64,000 nucleotides of DNA from Alopecurus myosuroides (taxonomy: Eukaryota; Streptophyta; Magnoliopsida; Poales; Poaceae). Each line of letters opens with the position of its first letter. Position 1 is the first letter of the stretch. The notes under the pieces were generated by a model. It was not told where the DNA came from. It saw only the letters and a list, made by a program, of their open reading frames with translations, and ran no database searches. The position numbers and the translations under genes are program-made. The stretch is from the NCBI GenBank assembly GCA_028641055.1, contig CM054060.1, forward strand, positions 164,150,696 through 164,214,695, in the 5' to 3' direction. Positions 10,534 to 20,992 of this stretch are shown here, piece after piece.

Positions 10534-13500
10534 ATGGGGTTTTGCGGTGGAAGCAAATTTATCCCACCCGCCCTATACCCAGTCGAAGACGACTATGATC
10601 CCGGATTCTGCTCAGATCGCCGACAAAACAGTGATACACACTTTATCGGCATGGTGCAATCCGAAATCGCTGAAAACACGGATGACGGAAATCCCGTGCA
10701 AGAGGCAGACAACAACCTACCCGTCGTAGAGACGGAAGAACAAATACCCGTCACAGAGACGGAAGATCCGACATCCGTCAACCAGACGATGAACTCGGAA
10801 GCAGAGTCCGTGCTTGCCGCCATTGAGGCGAGGTTGGAGCCGGAAACCGGATCGGATAACTTCGACTCCGAAGACGAAGACGAGGATGCCTTCGTAAGAA
10901 AGGTTAAGTCCTTTCAAGAGGGATTCCATGAAGTGCTAATGGCAAAACCAGCTGATACAACGGGTGCCGACAGCCAGGAAAGCCCTAAAACCCCTCCGCC
11001 AGTGGAAGAGAGAGAAGACGGAGAAACTTCTCCGATATTCCCCAATGTTAAGGAGATGACAGAAGATGAGCCTGTCAAAAAACCTCCTTCTTCTAAGAAA
11101 AAGCACCGTGCTTCTAAAAAACTCCAATACAAACTCCGGAAGAAAAAATCAGCCGATCTCGCTGATGAAAACCTGGAAGTTGGAGATATTAGCGGCACAA
11201 AGCCCGCGGAAAAGAAATCTAAGGAAATCACTGCTCCGCCAATGACAGAACTGGAAGAGCAAGAGCTATTACAAACACCAGTGGGACCAGATGAACCCCC
11301 TGAGATGTTGGAAGCCAGGAGACAAGCTTTTCAACGGCAACAGCAACATCTGCTTAGATCTCGGCAACATCTCCAACAAACCCATAATGACATCAAAGTC
11401 ATGAAGGAAGAAATAGAGGAGTACGAGAGAAAGCATAGATCTGCCTTAAAACCTACTAGGTTACCCGGAATCGCAAGACCGGAAGAACTGCCGCCAAAAG
11501 AAAGGTTCTATAACCCATCTTGGCAAAAGCAGTTAAACGGCAAAGATGCCAAGGGCGAACCAATATACAAAACCGCAGCAGAAAACGCGGAAGCAGCATT
11601 CTCCATCCTAAACAATGATCTGTACTCCAACGGGGAAAAACTCCAAGGGGTGTATGCTTTCTTAGGAAAAGCATTACAACAGCAGCAGCGAGGCCAAGAG
11701 CGATCAGGGAGGCTGCATGATAATTCCGCCCTCTGCAAAACAGCTACTTGCGCTGCTGGAGCACCTGGACCGGAAGAACCCGGAGATTCGGATAAAAAAG
11801 AGGATCCGAGAAAAGACAAGAAAAACCCCGACAACCGGGACGCAACGTCCAGAATCGGACCTCATCTCCCGAAAGATGGATATAAACCACACGATCGGGA
11901 AGACAAACACCGGAATGACGGCAAAATAATGCCACCTCCGAGAAACCCAGCTGAAAAAGCTGGAAGATATGATGTACCTCACAGACGTGAAAGATCCCGG
12001 ACACCTCCTAAGGATAAGGAAAGGCATAGAAGCAGAACTCCGCCTAAAGGACGTGAACACGGAAGAGATAGAGATAACCTCGGAAAAGCGCGTCCACGCA
12101 ACAATGGAAAAGAAAGGAGCAGATCCCCTTATGTCCATTCAGCCGGGAGATATTCTGCACACATTGATAGAGCAGAAAAGGATGATCTATACTTTGGTCC
12201 TAAGTGTTTTACTGACAGGATCCGAAGGATAACCCTGCATTCTGGCTTCGCCAAAGTTGGTCCAACCTATCAAAAGTATACCGGCAGTACAAACCCGGAT
12301 ACCTGGCTCTCAGATTATTATACAGCCGTCCAAATCAAAAATGGGACAGACCTGGAAGCTGTCAAGTTTCTTCCCCTAATGTTGCTAGACGGAGCCAGAG
12401 ATTGGATCAATGGTTTACCATCAAGAACTGTCGACAGTTGGGATGATATGGCGAGAGTATTCACTCAGCATTTTCGGGGAACATACAAACGCCCAAATAG
12501 CATCAACCAGCTGAACCGTTGCACCCAATTTGAGGACGAACCATACGTGGATTTCATCTCCAGATGGACTGCAATGAAGAATAGTTGTTCTGGAGTAACT
12601 GACGTACAAGCAATGCATGCTTTCGTCAATGGCCTAAAACCCGGACTCGTACCGTTCATGGTTGGTTCTAAACAGCACAAAGATCTCGGATCTATGCTTA
12701 CAACCGCTAATGAGCATGCTGCAGCCGAAGATGACATCAGAGCAAGAGGAGGCAATATTGAGTCACTAATACTCGCCAAGAAAACCCCTCGTTCTGACAA
12801 AAAAGGAACTCCAGAGTCAACGACAAAGCCCAAGGAGGTCAACATAGCCTTTGGAGGAGAAAAGGTGAACAAGTGGAAAGGCCGCAGTCCAGATCCAATC
12901 AATTACACTCCCGAAGAATGGGAGAGAATTAAGTCGGAACCCTGCGTCCACCACTCGCAATTTGGGAAACCAACCCACACAAACGCGCAATGCCGGCTAA
13001 ACAAGCATATGAAAGGCAATGCAGGATCCGGAAATAAAGGGAAGGGTTCCAAAAGGAAACCTGCCAAACAAAAGCCAGAAGCTGAAAAAGAAGACAGTGA
13101 ATCGGACACTGATGACAAAATCCAGGAACAACAGCGAAAAGGTGAACCCAAATTTCCGAGAGTTGACGGAGAAGCAATGTTAACCTTCTTAGCAACCCCG
13201 TCAGCAAAGGTGGCCAAAAGAACACTTCGGGAGATAAACGCAGTTGTTCCTGCGACCCCGAAATTCTTGAAGTACTCCAACACACCGATAATCTGGGATC
13301 AGTCTGATCATCCCGGAAATATCCCTGAACACGGCACACAAGCTCTTGTTGTAAGCCCTATTGTTCAAAACACTAGGCTAAGGAGAGTGCTGATGGATGG
13401 AGGATCCAGCATCAATATAATGTATCTGGATACACTGAAGCACTTGAAGATCTCCGAGTCCCAGCTCAACTACAGCAATATACGCTTCCATGGCATTGTT

Positions 13501-13968
13501 CCTGGCAGGCAAGCACGATCCCTAGGAGAAATTTCCCTAGATGTCACCTTCGGAGATAAAGATCACTTCCGGCAGGAAAAAGTATCCTTCGAAGTAGTGC
13601 CGTTCGAAAGCGTGTATCACGCAATACTCGGACGTCCGGCTTTCGCCAAATTTATGGCAAGATCCTGCTATATCTACAACAAGCTGAAGATGCCAGGACC
13701 CAAAGGAGGAGTAATCACCATTGCCGGTGATTTCAAGCTGGCGAATGAGTTGGAAAAAGAAAACGCCCTTTGCGCTCAGAGAGTTATAGCGAAGGAGGAA
13801 CTGAAGGAATTAGCCAAGGAGGTATCGCCGAAAGAAATGCCGGCAGGAAAAGAAACTCGGAAGCCAACAGATAGCTTCAAGGCGTCCGAGAATACAAGAC
13901 AGGTAATCCTAGATCCCAAAGATCCGACAAAATTCGTCGTCGTAGGGACTAGGATGACTGACAAATAG
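10534..13968 (+). CDS. Gag-protease polyprotein of element E
   Basis: The frame is open from inside the LTR. No ATG is decisive: in-frame ATGs lie at 10270 and 10300, before or across the primer-binding site, and I chose the first good one after it (10534, MGFCGG). The N-terminal half is acidic, then lysine-rich and helical. It is followed by an arginine-serine segment (11985-12135, repeated RSRTPPK and ERSRSP). A Retrotrans_gag-type domain follows (LMLLDGARDWINGLP, then W-D-D-M-A-R-V-F-T-Q-H-F), about 12360-12660. A zinc-knuckle-like C-x2-H-x8-H-x4-C lies near 12940, and an aspartic protease motif (VLMDGGSSINIMY) near 13387-13425. It ends with TAG at 13966; the pol frame continues directly beyond it. 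Confidence 0.85.
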   Translation: MGFCGGSKFIPPALYPVEDDYDPGFCSDRRQNSDTHFIGMVQSEIAENTDDGNPVQEADNNLPVVETEEQIPVTETEDPTSVNQTMNSEAESVLAAIEARLEPETGSDNFDSEDEDEDAFVRKVKSFQEGFHEVLMAKPADTTGADSQESPKTPPPVEEREDGETSPIFPNVKEMTEDEPVKKPPSSKKKHRASKKLQYKLRKKKSADLADENLEVGDISGTKPAEKKSKEITAPPMTELEEQELLQTPVGPDEPPEMLEARRQAFQRQQQHLLRSRQHLQQTHNDIKVMKEEIEEYERKHRSALKPTRLPGIARPEELPPKERFYNPSWQKQLNGKDAKGEPIYKTAAENAEAAFSILNNDLYSNGEKLQGVYAFLGKALQQQQRGQERSGRLHDNSALCKTATCAAGAPGPEEPGDSDKKEDPRKDKKNPDNRDATSRIGPHLPKDGYKPHDREDKHRNDGKIMPPPRNPAEKAGRYDVPHRRERSRTPPKDKERHRSRTPPKGREHGRDRDNLGKARPRNNGKERSRSPYVHSAGRYSAHIDRAEKDDLYFGPKCFTDRIRRITLHSGFAKVGPTYQKYTGSTNPDTWLSDYYTAVQIKNGTDLEAVKFLPLMLLDGARDWINGLPSRTVDSWDDMARVFTQHFRGTYKRPNSINQLNRCTQFEDEPYVDFISRWTAMKNSCSGVTDVQAMHAFVNGLKPGLVPFMVGSKQHKDLGSMLTTANEHAAAEDDIRARGGNIESLILAKKTPRSDKKGTPESTTKPKEVNIAFGGEKVNKWKGRSPDPINYTPEEWERIKSEPCVHHSQFGKPTHTNAQCRLNKHMKGNAGSGNKGKGSKRKPAKQKPEAEKEDSESDTDDKIQEQQRKGEPKFPRVDGEAMLTFLATPSAKVAKRTLREINAVVPATPKFLKYSNTPIIWDQSDHPGNIPEHGTQALVVSPIVQNTRLRRVLMDGGSSINIMYLDTLKHLKISESQLNYSNIRFHGIVPGRQARSLGEISLDVTFGDKDHFRQEKVSFEVVPFESVYHAILGRPAFAKFMARSCYIYNKLKMPGPKGGVITIAGDFKLANELEKENALCAQRVIAKEELKELAKEVSPKEMPAGKETRKPTDSFKASENTRQVILDPKDPTKFVVVGTRMTDK

Positions 13969-14949
13969 GAAGGCGAGCTCATCAAGTTCCTCCGTGAGAA
14001 CTGGGATATTTTTGCCTGGTGTCTAGCTGACATGCCAGGCGTACCCAGGGAACTTGCTGAGCACCAACTCAAGGTTATTCCCGGATCAAAACCCGTCAAA
14101 CAAGGTCTCCGTCGATTTGACGGAAGAAGACGGAAGGCTATTGGCAAGGAAATTATCCGGCTTTTAGCAGCGGATTTCATCAAGGAAGTAATCCATACTG
14201 ATTGGTCCGCAAATCCGGTATTAGTGCCGAAGAAAGACACCACTGCTCTTAGAATGTGTATAGATTACACAGGATTGAACAAGTTGTGTCCGAAAGATAG
14301 GTTCGCGTTACCGCGAATCGATCAAATAATAGATGCCACTGCAGGCTCCGAGCTTTTATGCTTTTTGGATGCATACTCCGGGTACCACCAAATACGCATG
14401 AAAAAGGAAGATCAAATCAAGACTTCTTTTATAACCCCGTATGGGACGTACTATTACATAACCATGCCTTTTGGCCTGAAGAACGCAGGGGCAACCTACC
14501 AGCGTTGCATGCAACGCTGTTTGCATAGTCAAATTGGCAGAAACGTTCATGTTTACGTGGATGATATCGCTGTCGTAACCAAGGAAAAAGATACACTCCT
14601 TGAGGATTTGCGAGAAACTTTCGAAAACTTGCGCACTTACAAGATGAAGTTGAATCCATCTAAGTGCGTATTCGGGGTTCCCTCAGGAAAACTTCTGGGT
14701 TTCATTGTTTCCCACAGAGGAATAGAAGTTAACCCGGAAAAGATCAAGGCAATCTTGAACATCTCAAAACCTACATGTGTAAAAGATGTACAAAGATTGA
14801 CGGGTTCCGCTGCAGCCGTCAGCAGATTTATCAGTTGGCTGGGGGCTAAAACCTTACCACTCTACAAGCTGCTGAAAAAATTCGACAAAGTCAAGTGGAT
14901 TGCGGAAGCCTGGGAACGTCTAGAAAGTTATGTACCTTTCCGTACTTAG
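13969..14949 (+). pseudogene. Reverse transcriptase domain of element E, pol truncated before RNase H
   Basis: It is in the same frame as gag-protease, separated only by the TAG at 13966-13968. It opens with ELIKFLRENWDIFAW and DMPGVPREL, typical of the linker before gypsy RT. The palm follows (LRMCIDYTGLNKLCPKDRF, FLDAYSGYHQI, MPFGLKNAGATYQR), with the catalytic YVDD near 14555 and the thumb (LGFIVSHRGIEVNPEKI). After KLLKKFDKVKW the similarity stops and about 16 unrelated residues lead to a TAG at 14947. These might be the last residues of integrase joined by an internal deletion. RNase H and integrase are absent, so the element cannot be autonomous. Confidence 0.85.
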
Positions 14950-15564
14950 TTCAATTCTATGTAAACATCTTTTGAGATCATGAAATAAAGTTGTCGGAAT
15001 GCTGTCATCCATATTCTTTATAAGTGTAAAGTGTTTCCGCCTCATCTATTTCCCAATGATCTTACAAATTGCTCAACGTTAACCCGAATTGTGCTTGCGT
15101 ACTCGGCGTTACAAAACTGAATGATTTTTCAGCCTGTTAACGGCTAAGGGAAACTTGAATTGCCTGTGTGCCCAAGTTTCACTTAAAACTTTCCTTGAAT
15201 TCTCTAAGTCTTATCTGATTGTGTGTGTGTTGGGTTACTGGAACTAGTTAGTAAAAATGCCTTTAGCATGATACATGTTTCCGAGTTTCAAAACTGCTTG
15301 GTTCGTCCCCAGTTACTCGGCATGAAGATTCATATTGCTATTTGAGCCATTTCAAACACTAAGGACAGTTAAAACATACACACCAGAGAACTTAGAAGAT
15401 AAAGGAATGATCAAAACCCAAAAAACTTGCAAAGAATTTCATAATTTAAACTGCAACAGACGGAAGTTTCATTCATACAAAAGAAGCATTACATTTTGGA
15501 TTACATTAAAAGAACAGTAATGCTCCTATTGTCTATTTTTTCTATCCAGGTTCCAGGTAACCCT
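14950..15564. other. Noncoding spacer between pol and the antisense gene of element E
   Basis: AT-rich, no significant ORF. It lies between the two converging transcription units, pol rightward and the antisense gene leftward, so it probably holds the 3' ends of both. Confidence 0.5.
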
Positions 15565-18504
15565 TCAAGCATCCGACTCCTCCTCGCTGCTTTCGTCTTC
15601 GGGGATTGGAGGGATCTCCGCTTCTGGATAGTTGACGGAGATATTTACCATGGAGGCAATCTGGGTGGCGTGGCCCTTGACTTCACCAAAGATGGTGTTT
15701 CGCTGCATATCCGTGTATCCTTGAGGGACACCGGATGCCACGCGCCAGGATTTAGCACTAGGGTAGTGCATGCGCATGAGGCCAAGAGCCATGCGCGCAC
15801 CACCCCGTGCAGCGGAGCGAAGGAGAGATTCCTTAGACTCCGCCACCTCCATGATGGCACCCGGAAGTTTTTCAACCTCCGAGCACTCCCCAGATTTTTC
15901 GGGAAGAAACTTGTCTACCAGCTGCGTTGCAGCAGCCTTGATCAAATTCCATGTCTCCCCGAAAGCTCGGGTGCCTGCAACCCGAGTGCCATCTGGGGTA
16001 TCTCCTGGTTTTTCCAATAACACACCCAAAAGGGTTAGAAGGAAAAACAGAGAAAAGTAAAACATGGAAAGATGATAAATAAGTCAGAAATTTACCGATG
16101 AGCTTGTCGATCTCGGAAACTTCCTCCAGGCGAAGGTTTAGAGCGTCGGTCAAATCCTGAATGGTGGATTTGCCCTTCTCCGCCTGCTCGGAAGCCTTGG
16201 AATTAGAAACTCCAAGGGCTAGATTACTGGCTTCCAAGTCTTGTTGTGCTTTCACAAGGTTCTTGTGAAGCTCAACATTCTCCTTGCGGAGAATTTCGGC
16301 ATTGCCAGAATCTTCTGCTGCTTGTTTAGCCTCAGCTAATGCAGCTGAAAAGCAAGGGAAAAATCCGAGTTAGCCAGCTCCTCGGAAAAAACTTACGCAA
16401 ATAATTGAATCGGAAATTTCAGAAGCAAAATGTTTACCTTGTGTTTCCGACAATGCGAGCTTAGCTGATTCCAGCTCTGCTTCCCTTTCTTCAAGAATAG
16501 AGAGAAGACTTCTAACTTCTTTATTCTTGATGGTAAGCTTCTTGAAAACTTCCCTGTTGATGGCTTCGGAGGTTTGCTGAAACATAGCAAGGAGAAGAAT
16601 GAGTACAAAAAGCATCAAAGCAAAAAGCACGCATTTTGATTAATGCTTGGGGGCTAGAGTTATATACCTGGCTCATGCGCTGCAAACCTGCCAAGTTTTC
16701 TTTGAACTCTTTCGCGTATTCCGCGAAGAGATTCCCGGCTGCGTCCAAGCCGTCATTGATAGCTTTGAAATCCTTGTAAAAGGTGGGAATTTCCTCGTCG
16801 AAAGTCCGAGTTAATTTTTCCACCTCTGGGGCCGCCCTTTCCCTCGTGTCTGGGTCGGACACAATGGGCTGGCTGGGCTCTGGGGGCTTGGTGGTGGGGG
16901 CTGCAGTAGGCTCTTCCGCCATTGTACTTGGCGTGTCCGGGGCGACGGCGGGAGAAGGTTGGCTGCCTCGGCTGGAAGAAACCTTGTGTTTCTTCAGCTT
17001 CTTCGGCTTCAGGGTGGAAGGTGGCAGGCTAAAAAACATAAAAACCCGGAAAAGGTTAAAACACCGAAGATGGATGAAAAAAGTTCCCATAAAAGAAAAT
17101 TCCAGAAGAAAGAACCTGGAGGTGGCGACGGGGATTCCGTCAAGATCGATAATTTCTTCCGAGGAAGTTATCTTCTTGCGCTTGCGTCCACCTGTAGCGG
17201 CGGTGCGCAGCGCGTCCAGCTCAGCCTCAGACACCAAGTCCGAATCTGAAAGATCTTCGAACTGTCGAACAAGCAAGATCAAAATCAGAAGCTAGGAAAT
17301 CCGAGAAAAAATAGAACTGTACCCAAATGACTGAAAAAATTACCTTGGGAACCGGATTTTCGGCCGTGTACATTGGCCGACTCTCTGTGTATTGATCGCG
17401 CGATGCGACCAACTGGTTGATGCGCCGCCTAAGTTCCTTTGCGGGCCAATCCTTGGCGGATGTCCGCATCGGATCCTTGACTCCCGTGTATTCGCACAGG
17501 AAACGGCCGCTGTGGTTGGCTAGTGGCTGGATCCGCCTAATCAGCTAGCATAGAACCGTGTCCATGCCGGTTAGAGGCGGATCCATGGAGGTGAGCTTGG
17601 CGATGCGCCGCTTGATCTTTAGCAGATCTGGCGGCAGAACTTGGACGGCTTCTGTTCCCCAGTTATCCTGGGGAACGGCGGCAGAGTTCACAAAAGGTGG
17701 AACCCCGACGGCCTTTTTAGGAAAAGGCACGTCGGGATGATAGAAGAAAGAACCCGTCCAAAATTTGACGGATTCTGAAGTTTTGATCTTGGGGAACCAA
17801 TCCTCTCGGAATCTCCGAAGAGTGAAGGATATGGTCCCGCAAGTTGGGAGTGCGCCCTCCGAAGAGTTCCGCTTAACTCCAAAGCAGTACATCCAGAAGT
17901 CTAACCTAGGTTCTAGCCCTAAGTAGCCTTCAAACAAGTCCGGAAAGCCGGCCATGTATAGAATGGAATTGGGGGGAAGATTGTGGGGCTGGATGTTGTA
18001 ATGAGAGAGAACCTGGAGGAAGAAGGAAGATGGTGGAAGCCCCATACCTCGCAAAAGGTGGGAAGAAAGGAGTACCCTTTCGCCATCCCGTGGCGCGGGT
18101 TCGGTTTCTTCTTCTGGCAGCCGTCATTTCTTCTTGAGAACCAGGCCCTCCTTTTCCAAGTTTGGAAGGAGAGCCGGAGGAATACTGCAGGCACTCCAGT
18201 TGCCTGCAGATTCCGCTTCCTCGTCCGCTCCGGCGGCGGCGGCGGCGGCGGCCTCCGCGGCGGCGAGTTCATCGCCGAGGAGCTCGATCTTTTCCTCCGC
18301 CGTTTCAGGTGCAAACGGCGGGGTTGTCGCGGCGCTCGATGTCGCAATGTCCGCGGCGGCGGAAGTGTTTTCTCCGCCCGCCGCGGAAGCCGCAGTCTTC
18401 TCCGGCTTGCCGCCGGCGTGCTTCTGCGATCCTGGCTGTGGATCCAGATCGCTGACGAGCTCGTCGATGGCGGCGCGGGTCGGTGACGGCGGCGAAGAGG
18501 CCAT
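15565..18504 (-). pseudogene. Antisense spliced gene of element E, PF04195-like domain plus coiled coils, two in-frame stops
   Basis: Six exons fit with consistent phases: 18504-17344, 17261-17116, 17028-16668, 16576-16438, 16344-16096 and 16004-15565. All have GT donors and AG acceptors, and together give 831 codons. Exon 1 has an alanine/glutamate-rich N-terminus, then the gypsy-type transposon domain (RGMGLPPSSFFLQVLSHYNI, later SVKFWTGSFFYHPD). Exon 2 has a basic GGRKRKK patch. Exon 3 is proline-rich then helical. Exons 4-5 look like coiled coil. Exon 6 ends acidic (EDESSEEESDA). The ATG at 18504 is in good context, 137 bp below a TATA box. Exon 1 carries TGA at 18124-18126 and TAG at 17545-17547, so this copy is broken unless read through. 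The function is unknown. Confidence 0.75.
18232..18280. repeat. GGC/GCC trinucleotide run coding polyalanine in the antisense gene
   Basis: A run of GGC-type triplets followed by degenerate copies. On the minus strand it codes the alanine-rich stretch of exon 1. Confidence 0.8.
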
Positions 18505-18640
18505 TTTTTGGTGGCTCTTTGCGTTCAGCGTGCGACGGATACGTGCGTTGGGACAAGGACTTGCTCTCGAGCTCGCGTGCGCGTCAATGGTGTGGGCAGT
18601 GAGGGAGTGAGGAAAGTTTCGGAGGAGGACGATGATGGCT

Positions 18641-18647
18641 ATTTATA
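18641..18647 (-). promoter_or_regulatory. TATA box of the element E antisense gene
   Basis: TATAAAT on the minus strand inside the near-palindrome GGCTATAAATAGCC, 137 bp upstream of the ATG at 18504. It is separate from the LTR promoter and points the other way. Confidence 0.65.
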
Positions 18648-19030
18648 GCCAGAGAACCGTTTAGATACGTGCCAACGGCTCTTTCGACCGTTGGATGCTC
18701 GACGCGTGTCGCTCGCCGGAAACTACGGGAAATATAACGACAGGGGAATGATGGCTATCTCCTCGTTTCCCGTGAGAATCTGTCAGAGATACGTTGCAGG
18801 GTTTCCCGCGTGAAACCAAGCGTCGCCTGCGTCAGCATGATTAAAGCGCTGACGTTAGAAGTTCCTTTTCCGCGAAGGATCGCGAGAAGAAAAGCCGGAC
18901 TTTCATAGTTCCGAGTTTTATGTTACCATCTCCTTCAAAAGGAAAGTAGAAAGAATCAAGACTGCTGAATCAAGATTTCCCGGACAAAATGTATTTGGCG
19001 AAAGACGGAGAATCAGAGTTTTGATCCTTC

Positions 19031-19041
19031 CTGAGGGCTAC
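19031..19041 (+). other. Polypurine tract region of element E
   Basis: CTGAGGGCTAC immediately before the 3' LTR, where plus-strand priming is expected. Elements A and M have CTGGGGACTAC and TTCGGGGACTGC at the same place. Confidence 0.6.
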
Positions 19042-19609
19042 TGTCGGATATATACTGAATAGGGGTATAGAAGATGGTAGACAAAGAGCCGGACTACCAG
19101 GGTGGCCTACGTGGTAATGGGCTTAGGTCCATTGGGCGGCCCAGTAGTCCGACGCGTAGAAGCCGGATTCTAGAAGAACCCGGATCACGGCCCGCGTGGT
19201 CTGGCTTGGAGGAGAAGACGGATTCCTTACTTTCCAAGTTACAAGTTAAACGTAGTCTTCTAGGTTTCCTGCTCTGTAAGCCCTAATCCGGCTATTATAT
19301 AAAGCCGGACGGGAGATAGATTAAAACAAGTTCTAAGCACAAGTTAGACACAAGTTCAAGCTCTACGCAACTCGCCGAGAAGATCATCCTCGCCGAGTAG
19401 CTAGATCTATTCCCTCACATTGTAACCCTGTTATACGGGCTTTAGTCCCAATTAGTGAGAAGTGCAGGAGTAGGTACGCCGTACTGTCGCGACGTACCGA
19501 ACCTGGGTAAAATCCCGTGTTTTGTGTTACTACGCTATCCCGTTACCCCACGTCTCTACCGTAGTCTCATGGCACCCCCGTCTATGAAAACTACTACGAT
19601 GTCTCGACA
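19042..19609 (+). repeat. 3' LTR of element E
   Basis: 568 bp, TGTCGG to CTCGACA. Two differences from the 5' LTR, both of the kind produced by deamination of methylated cytosine. Followed by the target-site duplicate GTAGT (19610-19614). Confidence 0.95.
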
Positions 19610-19614
19610 GTAGT

Positions 19615-19862
19615 CCAAGGATGAACTACTCACGCATCACTCCAGAGGCAGGCATGGTGATGAAGAGGCCTCTGGTGATGATCTCCTCTCCAGCAGGGTT
19701 CCGGGAGACAGCTTCAGAACCCCCTGATCTAGGGTTGACGACGATGGCGGCTGTGGAACTTTTCGGGGATTTTTTATCAGGTACCTAGTATTTTCCTTCG
19801 GAGGGGAATAAATAGGCGAAAGGGCGACGTCGGTGGGCCACAACGTCGGTGGGCGAAACGGC
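19615..19862 (-). repeat. LTR of element D, second piece
   Basis: Resumes the LTR interrupted at 9742. 'ccaaggatgaactactcacgcatcactcc' has its counterpart in element I directly after the same GTAGT. It ends abruptly near 19862, where a copy of element C LTR sequence starts. Confidence 0.75.
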
Positions 19863-20992
19863 GAAGCAAGAATAGCGGAGTTGAGAAGTAGATGGAAAAC
19901 AATGGTACTAGTGTTTAAGTTTCACTACTTGGTCTTGTATGTGATTGACACACACTAGGGACTTACTCTTGGATTGAAAATAGCCACAACATCAAAGATT
20001 AAAGGATGGAAACAATTTCTAAGACATGGTAAAATGGATGAATCTCTATGTTGGGTTTTTTGTCAAAAACACATGGTCATTGTCCAAGGGTGTCCAAAAT
20101 GGTTAGGTACTGATGTCTCTGATTCAGGGTTACTAAAAGTTACAATTTTGCAGAAGGAACTATATTGATATTATTTATAGAATTAAATCTATGTCAAAAA
20201 TACTCAAATAGACCACTTAATTCTAAATTCAAATTTAACTTCTTAAAAAAATTATTTTGGAACAGAGGGTATGAAAGTACACATCCTAAGGTTTCCCAAT
20301 ATATTTTATTTGCAATTTTTGGATTTGTAGAATTTGAATTATGCCAAAATTCATCAAACAAGCATATTTACATTTTAACCAATTTTAGTTTGTAAATTTT
20401 GAATTTGAACAGTGCTAAAAGATTCTACAGATCAATTGGATTTCAAAAAGTCCAAGTCTGCTAAATTTAGAGTTGAGGTTGAAAAGTTATGATGAATATA
20501 AAATCCACGGGCTTTTCTGCAAAAATGTCATTCTATTTTTATTCGGAAATAATTCCAACGACGGGTTGAGCTCATATTGGCCATTTGCGGCGCAGGGCGA
20601 TGGACTGGAAGTGGGCTTGGGTGAGCTACGCGCTGCAGTGGGCGACAGATAACCAATCGGGCGCTGCTCACTAGCGCACACGTGGCGTGTTTATGTTGGC
20701 TGATATCCCTTGAGTAAGTGATCTAATCTCGTCCATTGGATCTAGATCTAACGGTTTTGGGGAAGAGAGGAGCTCGCCTGGCGGCGGGGCTGGCCGGAAA
20801 ATGGCGCGCGGCGGCGCCGGGCTCGGGAGTCAACCGCGATGGAGCTCTGGGGGTCCGAGAACTCAACGGAGATGATGACGAGGTTCAGCGCGGGATGGCG
20901 AGTACGATGGAGGCCACGATGTGCTGTCTCGCTTCAAGGTACGGCAGCGCTGCGCGGATGGTGACGAGGCTGCTCTGGCGATCCTCGGGTGC
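19863..20992 (-). repeat. Element C, right LTR, first piece
   Basis: About 94% identical to 7500-8640. It ends with GGTGC (20988-20992), the target site of element F, and continues at 49481. No gene. Confidence 0.7.

Larger units (their letters stand above)
9743..19609 (+). mobile_element. Element E: young Tat-type Ty3/gypsy retrotransposon lacking RNase H and integrase
   Basis: Both LTRs are complete (568 bp each) and differ at two positions by eye (9897 A against 19196 G; 10223 C against 19522 T). A perfect 5-bp target-site duplication GTAGT flanks the element (9738-9742 and 19610-19614). In order it holds LTR, primer-binding site, gag-protease, reverse transcriptase, an antisense spliced gene, purine tract and LTR. 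With the commonly used grass rate of 1.3e-8 per site per year, 0.35% divergence gives roughly 0.14 million years. The missing RNase H and integrase mean it probably moved with enzymes from a relative. Confidence 0.92.
8641..19862 (-). mobile_element. Element D: Athila-type LTR retrotransposon remnant, split by element E
   Basis: A primer-binding site (TGGCGCCGTTGCCGGGG on the minus strand, 8698-8714) sits beside an LTR end at 8723. The LTR runs to 9742 and resumes at 19615 after E. It aligns along its length with the LTRs of element I. Only about 80 bp of internal sequence remains left of the LTR, and the LTR is cut at 19862, short of its TGATACG terminus. E is flanked by GTAGT on both sides, so D and E are clearly nested. 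Confidence 0.75.
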
